A stretch of DNA of 64,000 nt from Globodera rostochiensis (GCA_018350325.1 JAEVLN010000001.1:6601254-6665253); one strand, 5' to 3'; counted from the first letter of the stretch, positions 10,437 to 21,179 are shown. The notes: generated by a model from the letters alone, not told the origin. Numbers and translations: made by a program.

Positions 10437-11545
10437 TCATTTTTTGGACGACGATTTTCTTGCCTTAACAAACTTTGCAGTATTGATCACATCTTAAAAG
10501 TTTGGATTCAAAAAAAGTATCAAAAAACGGGGTTTTTTTTAAATAAAAATTGAGAAAGTCCACAAAAAATTGTGAATAAAATTGCCATAAATTTTAACAA
10601 TTTTGGTTATAATGGGGCGCTCTTGTTGCGCAGCACTGTTCGGCTAGCCAAAAAAGTGAAAGACTTAATTTAAGCTTAAAAAAATTTGTTTACAAAAAAT
10701 TAACAAATTAACAAAAAAACATCCATTGCTTAAAATTTCCAAATTATTCTTTTTTTATAAAATTACTAAAATAAAAATATATTTTACCACGCATGTTGGG
10801 TCCTTGGCTCAAATCTCGTATCTCGCGATCATTTGACTCATTAGGCAACTCTTGCTTGGATTTTAACTTTCGGAAGTTTTGTGTTTTTCTGTTTGGTTTC
10901 TGGCCTAAAAACTCGGACGAATCCAATTCTAAGTTTGTTGAAATAAAATTGATATGTTTAGATCCCAATAATATAAATTGAAAAAATTCTGGCACTCGCT
11001 CGACAACTTTTAAAATCAAAAATTTGTTGGTGAAAGAATTTTTAAAAAAATAAAAAAAAAAAACCACCCCGGCCAAGTCAATTAAAGCCTCTATATTAAA
11101 CGCCCTCTCCTATTTGTCATAAAGAATCAAAATGAGCGCCCCGGGCGTTTATTAGAGAAGAATTTACCGGTTTGACAACAAAAAAGAGTAATTAGTAGAG
11201 TCCAGACCAAAACCAAAAATTTTTTGGGGTTTTTTGTACAAAAAAAAACACCAAAAATTTGGTTTTGGTTTTGGTCAAATTGAGCAAAACCCAAAAAAAA
11301 CCCAAAAAATTTTGTACAAAATTTCGTTTGGGGGCTGAGTTGCCGGTCTCTAGTAATTAGGGTAATTAATTGTTACCATTTATGCCAATGCCACTTTCCA
11401 TCGAAATTCCGTTTGAACGACGCGTCGTCTTTTGCATGGGCTCTGCTGTTTGCTTGGAAACGAAGCAGCCGCCAAATGCTCCACACACAAAGCACGCCGC
11501 AAAAGCAATGGAAATGATCAAAATGCTTATGGAGAGGAATTGCAT
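10437..11545 (-). CDS. Locus C: three-exon small secreted protein, no LW motif
   Basis: Exons 11545-11377, 10928-10788 and 10492-10437, all joined in phase 1, give a 121-residue protein. Exon 1 has a signal peptide (QFLSISILIISIAFAACFVCGAFGG) followed at once by Cys, as in loci E, F and H. Exon 2 is charged (ELDSSEFLGQKPNRKTQ..., NDREIRDLSQGPNMR). Exon 3 begins (D)VINTAKFVKARKSSSKK and stops, matching the D-(A/V)-I exon of loci B, F, I, J and K. All junctions are GT-AG. The protein lacks the MDxLWE end seen in relatives. Secreted, function unknown. The plus-strand frame over exon 1 is a shadow. Confidence 0.65.
11193..11357. mobile_element. MITE-like low-complexity element in intron 1 of locus C
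   Basis: Ends TTAGTAGAGTCCAGACC and GCCGGTCTCTAGTAATTA form an imperfect inverted repeat flanked by TTAGTA/TAGTAATTA. The interior is AAAACCAAAA and GTTTTGG words that can fold back on themselves. Confidence 0.4.
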
Positions 11546-11848
11546 TGATCAGAGAATGATTGGTATTTATTTGATGATCAGAATTTGTGATGACAAATTT
11601 CACTGAGAAAATTTGTGACAAAAGATGTCGCTGATTTGAATTGTCTTGTCTGGGTGTACATATATATATATATATGTTTGTTGTATTAATTCATATTCAA
11701 TGAAAAATTTTATGCAAAATTGTGCAGTCACAATACGATGACATATACACATGTATGCTGCTGAATGCATATAATTATATTTTATAATTCATGTGAATTT
11801 TTGCATAATGAGATGACGACAATTGTACGATTTTTGCAGCAATTATTT

Positions 11849-12168
11849 GCACAATCAATTAGCTGCTAAGTGGTTTACATTATATAGCTAATTTGTAAGA
11901 TATTGTACAATCAATTAGCCGCTAAGTGGTTTACATTATATAGCTAATTTGTAAGATATTGTACAATCAATTAGCCGCTAAGTGGTTTACATTATATAGC
12001 TAATTTGTAAGATATTGTACAATCAATTAGCCGCTAAGTGGTTTACATTATATAGCTAATTTGTAAGGTATTGTACAATCAATTAGCCGCTAAGTGGTTT
12101 ACATTATATTTAGCTAATTTGTAAGGTATTGTACAATCAATTAGCCGCTAAGTGGTTTACATTATATA
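11849..12168. repeat. 56-bp satellite-like repeat, about six copies
   Basis: Copies start TAGCTAATTTGTAAGATATTG and continue with CAATTAGCCGCTAAGTGG and TTTACATTATA. Copies are nearly identical (single A/G change at AAGATATT/AAGGTATT). The period is exactly 56 bp (for example 11885 and 11941). It lies between locus C (minus) and locus D (plus). A CCCC...GGGG inverted run and a GGTAGCG word follow at 12170-12260. Confidence 0.9.
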
Positions 12169-12259
12169 CCGTAACCCCCCCCCCCCCAAAAAAAAGGGGG
12201 GCTCTATTTTAGAGGGGGGGGGGGGGGCTTTATTCTAGGAAATACGGTAGCGCTAATTT

Positions 12260-13124
12260 GTAAGGTTGGGAATAACAAATTTTAACGGGACCGGGAATCC
12301 CGTACGAATCCCGTTCATGCCGAACTCTGATCTACATACACAAAAGCGCGAATATATTTTTTACAAAAAATTATTATGAAAATTTCGTACTTTTCTAAAA
12401 ATTCAAGAACAATCTTTGGCCTCTGATACATGGAAAGTGTAAATTTTCATCAGCCTTTTTGTGCCATAGAATTTATACATTCCGTATAACCATATAATAT
12501 TTGTTTTAATTAAGGTTTTGGTCAGATTGTTGTATTATATTTTTTCAAAAATATATAAAATAATGTTCAAAAAATGTAATAAAAAACGGACTCGACTCGT
12601 CACCCGAGACTTTCGTTGATCAAATGCTAAAAACTGGATTAAATTTAGATAGTTTCCAATCAATTTTTAATTTCAACTTTTCAAAAATCTCTGTTTTTAA
12701 TTAATAATGAAAATTAAATTTGTAACATTATCAAACATTTTTTGAATATAATTATTTTAACGATTCTGTTTTAAAAAACAATAAATTTAGTTTTAACTGT
12801 TAAAATGTTACACGTTTTATCTTTGCGCGTTCACCAAATGTTTATTCAGCAAATTGCCCTTAGCCTTACTAATTAATCGGTATGCCCCCGCGGGTTTATT
12901 CGTCGGTCGTTCGTCGATTTACTTATTACTGATCGACCGATTTTTGAATTTGTGCGTTGAGACTGGTATATTAAGAACATTCTATCGCGTAATGCGTAAT
13001 CACAATGATCAAATTCCTGCATTTTAAGTTTATTTATTTTTAATTAAATGTTATTATAAGAATTTTTAATAGAATTTACTAATTTAAAAACCATTTAAGC
13101 ATCCATATTTCATCTTTTCTAATT
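12260..13124. other. Intergenic 5' flank of locus D
   Basis: AT-rich. I see no AAACGTGGC block here, unlike most signal-peptide exons of the window, which fits locus D belonging to a different family. No gene or RNA is supported. Confidence 0.4.
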
Positions 13125-14459
13125 ATGATGCGGTCCTTTTGCCTTCATCCCAATCTTCTTACTATCGCGTCGTTGGTGTTACTGTGTGTGAATGTAATTG
13201 ATGGACAATACGGTGGAGACGGTGGATACGGAGGACACGGATACGGTGAACAAGGATACGGTAGATACGGATACGGTGGTGGTGGAAATCGGCAAAATGG
13301 ACAACATGGAGGCGGAAATGGTCAATTTGGCGGTAGAAACGGCCAAGTTGGCGGCGAAAACGGACAATTTGGTGGCAGAAACGGTCAATATGGGAGTGCA
13401 CATGGACAAAATGGTCAATTTGGCGGACAATTTGGTGGCAGAAACAGTCAATTTGGGAGTGCACATGGACAAAATGGACAATTTGGAGGTGCACATGGGC
13501 AAAATGGACAATTTGGAGGTGCACATGGGCAAAATGGTCAATTTGGAGGTGCACATGGGCAAAATGGACAAGACGGAGGCGGAAATGGTCAAAACAGATA
13601 TGCAAAAGGACAAAATGGACATTTTGGAGCTGCACATGGACAAAATGGACAAGGCGGAAATGGTCAAAACGGATATGCAAAAGGGCAAAATGGACAATTT
13701 GGCGATGGAAATGACCAAAACGGAGGTGGAAATGGCCACAACGGAGGCGGAAATGACCAAAACGGATATGCAAAAAAGCAAAATGGACAATTTGGCGATG
13801 GAAATGACCAAAACGGATATGCAAAAAAGCAAAATGGACAATTTGGCGATGGAAATGACCAAAACGGAGGCGAAAATGGCAAAAACGGAGGCGGAAATGA
13901 CCAAAACGGAGGCGAAAATGGCAAAAACGGAGGCGGAAATAGCCAAAACGGAGGCGAAAATGGCAAAAACGGAGGCGGAAATAGCCAAAACGAAGACGCA
14001 AAAGGGCAAAATGGACAATTTGGCGATGGAAATGACCAAAACGGAGGCGAAAATGCCAAAAACGGAGGCGGAAATGGCAAAAACGAAGGCGGAAATGACC
14101 AAAACGGAGGCGAAAATGGCAAAAACGGAGGCGGAAATGGCGAAAACGGAGGCGAAAATGGCGAAAACGGAGACCAAAATGGCAAAAACGTAGGCGGAAA
14201 TGGCGAAAACGGAGGCGAAAATGGCAAAAACGAAGACGCAAAAGGACAAAATAGCCAAAACGAAGACGCAAAAGGGCAAAATGGACAACATGACGATGAA
14301 TATGACAAAGCCGGAAGTGGGATATACCCCCCGGGCGGCGGGAATCATCAAAGTGTCGGTGGCAATGGCCAACCTGGAACTTCAACGGCTTCCGGCGCGG
14401 TGGGCAATGGAAGTGCCAACAAAGCGCCGAGGGGGCAGGGCGGACACAAAATGGCATAA
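13125..14459 (+). CDS. Locus D: secreted Gly/Asn/Gln-rich tandem-repeat protein
   Basis: A single uninterrupted frame of 444 residues. The N terminus MMRSFCLHPNLL-TIASLVLLCVNVIDG is a good signal peptide, cleaved before QYGGDGGYGG. Residues about 28-60 are Tyr/Gly repeats. Residues about 60-390 are imperfect seven-residue repeats (NGGxNxK, NGQFGGx, YAKGQ insertions) in three successive styles: QFGGAHGQ, then QFGDGNDQNG, then NGGENGKNGGG. The C terminus (GNHQSVGGNGQPGTSTASG...GQGGHKMA) is less repetitive. The repeat DNA stays in frame throughout. The layout of signal peptide plus hypervariable in-frame repeats recalls the HYP apoplastic effectors of potato cyst nematodes, but I cannot confirm that from sequence memory. 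Other frames over this stretch are shadows. Confidence 0.75.
   Translation: MMRSFCLHPNLLTIASLVLLCVNVIDGQYGGDGGYGGHGYGEQGYGRYGYGGGGNRQNGQHGGGNGQFGGRNGQVGGENGQFGGRNGQYGSAHGQNGQFGGQFGGRNSQFGSAHGQNGQFGGAHGQNGQFGGAHGQNGQFGGAHGQNGQDGGGNGQNRYAKGQNGHFGAAHGQNGQGGNGQNGYAKGQNGQFGDGNDQNGGGNGHNGGGNDQNGYAKKQNGQFGDGNDQNGYAKKQNGQFGDGNDQNGGENGKNGGGNDQNGGENGKNGGGNSQNGGENGKNGGGNSQNEDAKGQNGQFGDGNDQNGGENAKNGGGNGKNEGGNDQNGGENGKNGGGNGENGGENGENGDQNGKNVGGNGENGGENGKNEDAKGQNSQNEDAKGQNGQHDDEYDKAGSGIYPPGGGNHQSVGGNGQPGTSTASGAVGNGSANKAPRGQGGHKMA
13300..14290 (+). repeat. 21-bp coding minisatellite of locus D
   Basis: The unit is AACGGAGGCGGAAATGACCA plus A and close variants, 21 bp, seven codons. Left, middle and right thirds use different unit variants, which indicates block expansion. 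Confidence 0.85.
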
Positions 14460-14689
14460 ATAAATGGGGCCGTTAAAATGTTTTTTGTATATAATTTAAT
14501 TTGTGATAAAAGAAATTAATTATACCTAATTTGCGCAATTTAATTTCCGATCGAAATAAAAAATGGACAATTTTGTGAACGGCGGGCGACAGGCCAATGA
14601 ATAAAATGATGAAATTTAGCCAAATTCAAATGTCAATTACGTAAATAATATGCAAATACAATTCACAAATGCCCAACCAAATTATAATG

Positions 14690-14740
14690 GGAATGGCAAT
14701 AAAACGTGGCACAAAAAACGACTTATTCAATGCCATATAA
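14690..14740 (+). promoter_or_regulatory. Promoter-like block upstream of locus E
   Basis: GCAATAAAACGTGGCACAAA at 14696-14715 is followed by ATGCCA at 14730-14735, about 220 bp before the start codon. The same AAACGTGGC plus ATGCCA/TGGCAT arrangement precedes loci A, I, J and K. Confidence 0.5.
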
Positions 14741-14951
14741 AATTTTTAATTAAAATAAACATAAAATATTTTACAAATATTTAGTGAATTTTCAGGGGGT
14801 CCCGGTCCAAAAATCCGAACAATCCGTCCCAAAATCGAATTCGAATTTCAACCAGAAAATGAATTTTGGAATTTTGGAAATTTGAAAAATTTATTCTTTT
14901 TTATTTTTGTCATTAATTATAAACCAAAAAATTGTTAAAGGTTTAAAAAAA

Positions 14952-16437
14952 ATGAATTTGTCCGTGCTCATTTTCATCATTTTTGCGCTGTTTGTCCGTG
15001 ACACATTGGCCGGCAATTGTTCATCTCACAAGCGAAAGAAAGCGGCACATCAAAAACAACCACCGGCAACTTCAGCTAATGACATCATTAGCACAGCGTC
15101 AAGTGACGTCATTAGTCCGCCGCCAGCGCCCGGTGATTTTGGAATATTAAAAAATAGCATTGACGACAAGGTCTACTTCACCTTTTTTTAGTTGATCTGA
15201 TGGTAATATTGGATTCATTTCTTTGTTTAGAGATTAGACGATGAAAGTCTAATTAGTAATTACCTTTTTGGATATTTGGGGCAACCCGATCAGATCAAAA
15301 AGGGGTTGGATTCGATCAGAGAAAAATGTTTGATCAAAAAGCTTTTAGAAAAGATTAAAAAAACTCATTTAAATTTGCTAAAAATTTTTTTATAAATAAT
15401 TCTCACGAATTTTCACTCATAATTTTAATTGTCAACATTTTAGCAACACAACCCGAAAATTCGTGCTCATCCAGCACTGATCAACGCCTAGCACGGCTTG
15501 AGCAAATGCTTGAACAGTTTATGTCAATGCAAAATGTGCCAATGCTGGAGGGTCTTAGTGAACGCCTTGGAAATATGGAAACGCAAGTAGTCTTCATGGA
15601 TTTCAGCATTTGAGAAACAACAACAGCAACATCAACATCAACAAGTACATCCGTCAATCGATAAAGAATGTAATGATCCACAAGGTAGTATGTACATAGC
15701 AGAGATGTAACCGGATTCCGGACCTTTTTTGGCTCCGGCATGCCGAACTTTGGACATTTTTTAGCATCCGGTTACATCCCTGATACATAGAAACCTCCGA
15801 AAGTCCGGGTTGAAATTACGAAAAGCCCGGACAAATTTTTGGGGTTATGGGCCCAAAAAATTTAGAAATTCGGGGACAAAAACCCCGACAGGTTCGGGGT
15901 CGGGCTGTCAACCCAAGAATAGTAGAATCCGATCACAACAAAATTTCCGGCGCCTTGGCTCATGATTTGTGGTCTGGTTTGATCAAAAATCGCAGAACAT
16001 CTGATCCTGATTTGGATTTTTGTAAATAAATTAAAATTGTATATAAATTAAATCAATACTTTTCAATCAGACCCCCAGAGAATGGAGGTGCTACCAGAAT
16101 TGGCAAATGCCCCCATTAGCACAAATTTGAATTCAAATGGTGACGCTATACCAGGTAAAAGATTCAAAAAATAAATGAATCCCCCGACGGTTCAGAAGGA
16201 TCAAATGTTCAAAATGCATGCCCACCCAACAGTGATCAACGCCTAGTACGGCTTGAACAAATGCTTGAGCATTTTTTGCGAATAGAAAATGTGCCAATGT
16301 TGGATGGCCGACTGGACGCATTGGAAAGTCGCGTCTCCGCATGGGTTTTGGCATTTGGCAAATGCCAATCGCCATCAGCAGACGATGATGATCAACAACA
16401 ACAACAACAACGCGCGGGGGGCGATCAAAAAAGCTAA
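14952..16437 (+). CDS. Locus E: secreted protein with duplicated DQRxxRLE coiled-coil exons (one frameshift)
   Basis: Exon 1 (14952-15132) is a signal peptide (MNLSVLIFIIFALFVRDTLAG) then NCSSHKRKK and a Pro/Ser tail, phase 1. Exon 2 (15444-15684) reads STDQRLARLEQMLEQF...NVPMLEG..LSERLGNMETQ. Exon 3 is 16071-16154. Exon 4 (16196-16437) repeats the coiled-coil block (NSDQRLVRLEQMLEHF...NVPMLDG) and ends in a Gln run and DQKS-stop. All joins are phase 1; intron 3 is only 41 bp. Exon 2 carries a one-base insertion near 15591 that breaks the frame just after METQ; comparison with exon 4 (VSAW) shows where. It is a recent pseudogene, a sequencing indel, or a gene with a truncated form. Function unknown. 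Confidence 0.65.
15700..15782. mobile_element. 83-bp MITE with GATGTAACCGGAT termini
   Basis: The 13-bp ends GATGTAACCGGAT (15704) and ATCCGGTTACATC (15766-15778) are perfect inverted repeats, flanked by CAGA and CCTG, giving CAGAGATG...CATCCCTG. It lies in intron 2 of locus E. The same termini bound a longer element in locus F at 20304. Confidence 0.65.
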
Positions 16438-17070
16438 AAAATGACACATCTGTTGCTGATCTGGGAAACTTTTTATTTATTTTTTTGGGTGCGGTGACCA
16501 TTTCTTTTTTAAATTTTTTTTTTATTCCTTTTCTTCAGAAAGTTGCATTACGAGCCCTGCAAATTTATAAATGCTTTTTCATGGGAAATAATAGACGAAA
16601 AGCATAAAAATATTATCAATATTATATTTATTTTATTTCCTTCCGGATTTGTCCATCTCTACAATAATACAATGCAACAGTGCCAAAAAAAAAGACGTGG
16701 CAAATATGTAAAAATATTTGTCAATAAATACGTAAATATTGCATTAATTTATGCATTCAACAAACATAACCCACTTTTTGTAGCATCGATTAGCATTAAA
16801 ATAATAAAAATTAAGATGTTAAATTACCTTAAGGCGCCCCTCAATTTGTAAAATGATCTATTTTTAATAAATTAAAATTTCAAAAAATTGTTTTTTGTTT
16901 TTATTTTTTAAATATTTCGTTTCATAAAAATAATTAATTTTGCTCTTATTTAATTAGGTATTTTACAAAAATTATGTTTTATTATATTTCTATTATTTTT
17001 ATTTTAAGTAAAAATGTTGCGTTTTTTCTTCCTTTAAGTCTGATAAATAATAAATATTTTTTCCAAATAA
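16438..17070. other. Intergenic 5' flank of locus F
   Basis: AT-rich. Around 16680-16790 it has AAGACGTGGCAAAT, a CAATAAAT word and a TTTATGCATTCAAC word, a weaker version of the promoter block seen elsewhere. No gene. Confidence 0.4.
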
Positions 17071-20000
17071 ATGAAATTATTCACCACAATTTTCATCATT
17101 TTTGTGCTGTTACACGGCGAAACGCGGGGCGGCTGTTTTCTTTCCACGTGCATGAAAAAGAAAAGCGAATTGCCCGGTATATAAATAAACCCCCACCCCC
17201 TTATATAAATAAACCCCCACCCCCTTATATAAATAAACCCCCACCCCCTTATATAAATAAACCCCCACCCCCTTATATAAATAAACCCCCACCCCCTTAT
17301 ATAAATAAACCCCCACCCCCTTATATAAATAACCCCCACCCCCTTATATAAATACCCCCACCCCCTTATATAAATAAACCCCCCCCTTATATAAAAAAAC
17401 CACCCCCACCCTTATATAAATAAACCCCCACCCCCTTATATAAATAAACCCCCACCCCCTTATATAAATCCCCCACCTTATATAAATAAACCACCACCCC
17501 CTTATATAAATAAACCCCCACCCCCTTATATATAAATAAACCCCCACCCCCTTATATAAATAAACCCCCACCCCCTTATATAAATACCCCCACCCCCTTA
17601 TATAAATAAACCCCCACCCCCTTATATAAATAAACCCCCACCCCTATATAAATAAACCCCCACCCCCTTATATAAATAAACCCCCACCCCCTTATATAAA
17701 TACCCCCACCCCTTATATAAATAACCCCCACCCCCTTATATAAATAAACCCCCACCCCCTTATAAATAAACCCCCACCCCTTATATAAATAAACCCCCAC
17801 CCCCTTATATAAATAAACCCACCCCCTTATATAAATAAACCCCCACCCCCTTATATAAATAAACCCCCACCCCCTTATAAATAAACCCCCACCCCCTTAT
17901 ATAAATAAACCCCCACCCCCTTATATAAATAACCCACCCCCTTATATAATAAACCCCCACCCCCTTATATAAATAAACCCCCACCCCCTTATAAATAAAC
18001 CCCCACCCCCTTATATAAATAAACCCCCACCCCCTTATATAAATAAACCCACCCCCTTATATAAATAAACCCCCACCCCCTTATATAAATAAACCCCCAC
18101 CCCCTTATAAATAAACCCCCACCCCCTATATAAATAAACCCCCACCCCTTATATAAATAAACCCCCCCCTTATATAAATAAATAAACCCCCACCCCCTTA
18201 TATAAATAACCCCCACCCCCTTATAAATAACCCCCACCCCCTTATATAAATAAACCCCCACCCCCTTATATAATAAACCCCCCCCCTTATATAAATAAAC
18301 CCCCACCCCCTTATATAAATAAACCCCCCACCCCCTTATAAATAAAACCCCCACCCCCTTATATAAATAAACCCCACCCCCTTATATAAATAAACCCCCC
18401 CCCTTATATAAATAAACCCCCACCCCCTTATATAAATAAACCCCCACCCCCTTATAAATAAACCCCCACCCCCTTATATAAATAAACCCCCACCCCCTTA
18501 TATAAATAAACCCCCCCCCTTATATAAATAAACCCCCACCCCCTTATATAAATAAACCCCCACCCCCTTATAAATAAACCCCCCCACCCCCTTATATAAA
18601 TAAACCCCCACCCCCTTATATAAATAAACCCACCCCCTTATATAAATAAACCCCCACCCCCTTATATAAATAAACCCCCACCCCCTTATAAATAAACCCC
18701 CACCCCCTTATATAAATAAACCCCCACCCCCTTATATAATAAACCCACCCCCTTATATAAATAAACCCACCCACCCCCCTTATATAAATAAACCCCCACC
18801 CCCTTATAAATAAACCCCACCCCCCTTATATAAATAAACCCCCACCCCCGTTATATAAATAACCCACCCCCTTATATAATAAACCCCCACCCCCTTATAT
18901 AAATAAACCCCCACCCCCTTAGAAATAAAACCCCCACCCCCTTATATAAATAAAACCCCCACCCCCTTATATAAATAACCCACCCCCTTATATAAATAAA
19001 CCCCCACCCCCTTATATAAATAAACCCCCACACTTATATAAAACCCCCCCCCCCCCCCCCCCCTCTATGACTTTCGTCAAACTGAAATTGTCCTAAATTA
19101 TCATCAGGATTTTCCGGGACTAAAATCCCAGCATGATTTTACTCTACGGGACTAAAATCCCAACATGATTTTACCCTATAATTTCAAGTCCGGAATGCCG
19201 GATTCCGGCAGAGGGTAAAAAACCGGGACCATTATAAGGGGATTTTAAAGGAATTTTGGAAAAACCGGGACTAAAATTTCAGTACCAAAATAAAAAATTG
19301 ACCATTTCATTACTGGTCCCGGTCCCGTCCAACCCTACTCTTGACTATGCCAATGTTTCAGAAACGCCATCACCACACTCAAGCTCAGTGGAGCTTGATC
19401 AACGCATAGCCAGGCTTGAACGACGGTTTGATCTGTTTTTGCCAACTGAGCATTCTCAAAGATCGGACGATTCCGTCAAAAGTCTTGAAAATCGAATTGC
19501 AAAATTGGAAACAAATGTGACGGCATGGTTTGCTACAATTGAAAGACGATACGCACAACTTTTTGAGCAACAACAACAACAGCTTGCGAGAAGCGGCTAT
19601 TTTTCTGATCAGAGTTTCTTTTTAAGACCTTTTGACATGAACAGATTGATTGATCTGGGTTGAATTGTTGATTTTTTGAACCCCTGATCAGCCAAACCAA
19701 ACGAGGCATGGTTAATGTTTGGCACGGTACGGTATTGCCGCGGTATTTTACGGTATCGGTAATCTACCGTAATACCCCGAATACCGAATAACCAAAAAAG
19801 CTATTTCTGTTTACCAGGGTACTGTAATTTATCAAAATACCCCGAAATCACCGTTTTATGAGTACTATTCTTAGGCATGATCAGGGAGTGATCTGATCAT
19901 TTTTCCGAATAAGATCATGTTTATAAAACCACAAAGGATAGAAGCTTTTCACATAATAGAGTTGATCAGGGAAAACGGTGCCCAACTATAAAACCAATCT

Positions 20001-20875
20001 CTCTCAAAAATTGACAATCTGATCAGTTAGTTCCCCATGTCCGGGACCCCGGGTCAAACCCATAAATACTCAAATTCACTCTAATCAGCAGGTCAATCTT
20101 CAACATTTTTGGAACACGGAACCGATGCCATTGTTGAAGTGAACGACGGCAAGCGTCCAATTGTGGCACATCCGACAGAGAACACGCGTCGAAAAAAAGT
20201 GGCACAGTTTATGACGCGCGATAGCGGCCGTACTACAACAACTGATGCCAATCCGTTTGATGAACTTGCTCAGCATTCCAACGAAAGCCGTGGGTGTAAA
20301 AGGCAGAGATGTAACCGGATGCCAAAAAATCCAGAATTTCGAACCCAAAAATCTCCGGAAAAATTCCCAAAATGTCCGGAATTCCGGACCCAAATGCCCG
20401 GAAATCCAGAATTCCGGACCCAAAAATGTGCGTAAATCCGGAATTCAGAGCTTTGGGTCCGGATTTCCGAACCCAAAATGTCCGGAAATCCGGAATTCCG
20501 GACCAAATGTCCGGAAATCCGGAAACCGAAATACGGTTACATCTCGGATGTAAAGGGAAATGGATTTTCCATTGAAATTCAAATCGATCATTCACAAAGA
20601 TAGACTTCGGCAACCCAGCCCCAACTTCTAGTGACTTTAGTCGGGGGTTAGTGTTTTCGTTTTTCGACATTTTGTCACCAGTTGTTACATTTTGTCCAAG
20701 TTTCCATTACTCCTAGACATTCTGAATGTCACAGTTTTTAGATGTTATTGTCATGCCGGCTAATCATCATGTGCAGTTTGAAAACCATTTTTTACTGAAG
20801 GATCAGCGAAGAAAGGCGTCCGGACCATCCCGGAGTGAAGAGAGAATGGACAAACTTTGGGAAGATTATGATTAA
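17071..20875 (+). CDS. Locus F: secreted coiled-coil protein ending in MDKLWEDYD, with a 1.87-kb minisatellite intron
   Basis: Exon 1 (17071-17176) encodes MKLFTTIFIIFVLLHGETRGG, then CFLSTCMKKKSELP, and exits in phase 1. Exon 2 (19362-19658) begins ETPSPHSSSVELDQRIARLERR and holds two heptad-like stretches (SLENRIAKLETNVTAW) and a Gln run; it could exit in phase 1 at CTGG|GTTGAA. Exon 3 (from 20089 or 20092) reads GQSSTFLEHGTDAIVEVNDGKRP... and ends near 20290 at an uncertain donor. Exon 4 (20742-20875) enters in phase 1 as (D)VIVMPANHHV and ends RMDKLWEDYD. The coiled coil is shared with locus E and the terminal motif with loci B, G and K, so F links the two sub-families. Function unknown. 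Confidence 0.65.
17177..19060. repeat. 24-bp minisatellite filling intron 1 of locus F
   Basis: About 78 copies of the 24-bp unit TTATATAAATAAA plus CCCCCACCCCC. The period is 24 (17201, 17225, ...) with many 1-4 bp losses. The first copy abuts exon 1 and its GTATATAAATAAA is the splice donor itself. The array ends in a C run at about 19045-19062. Confidence 0.95.
19063..19330. other. End of intron 1 of locus F, GGGACTAAAATCCC words
   Basis: Contains GGGACTAAAATCCC twice and CCGGAATGCCGGATTCCGG, short palindromic words typical of the MITE-like fragments here. A related GGGACTAAATTTCAGT word occurs in intron 2 of locus H. Confidence 0.4.
20304..20546. mobile_element. MITE with an internally amplified CCGGAATTCCGG repeat, in locus F
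   Basis: It begins CAGAGATGTAACCGGAT like the 83-bp element in locus E and ends CGGTTACATCTC. Between them are about eight units of GGAATTCCGGACCCAAAA and ATGTCCGGAAATCC. A third copy with the same interior but decayed ends is at about 20925-21110, after the stop codon of locus F. Confidence 0.6.
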
Positions 20876-20924
20876 TTAGTGTTTGGCATCGGCACTGTTC
20901 GGCATTGTGCCGTCGGCGCCCGCA

Positions 20925-21110
20925 CCAAGAATGTAACCGACTCCCAAAACGGAATTCTGGGCCCAAAAATGTCCGAAATCCAGAATTCTGGGCCCTAAAA
21001 TGTCCGGTATCCGGAACCGGGCCCTAAATTGTCCGGAATCCGGAATTCCGGGCCCTAAAATGTCCAGAATTTCAGACCCAAAAATGCCCGGAATCGCATC
21101 CCTGATAGTT
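20925..21110. mobile_element. Third GATGTAACCG-type element, decayed ends
   Basis: Starts AGAATGTAACCGACTCC and ends GAATCGCATCCCTGA, with GGGCCCTAAAATGTCCGG and CCGGAATCCGGAATTCCGG units inside. It lies in the 3' flank of locus F. Confidence 0.45.
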
Positions 21111-21179
21111 ACCGAAATGTGCTGCTGCCCAGGCCGAACAACGCGCATTTGTGGAACACTAATTAGTACTTACGATAAT

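Noticed and set aside
11370..11606. Plus-strand 78-codon frame
   Set aside because: Shadow of the minus-strand signal-peptide exon of locus C, which has family homology and the right donor phase.
16974..18354. INKPPPPY and GVYLYKG frames
   Set aside because: Translations of the 24-bp intronic array of locus F. The true exon 1 of locus F starts at 17071 in another frame.
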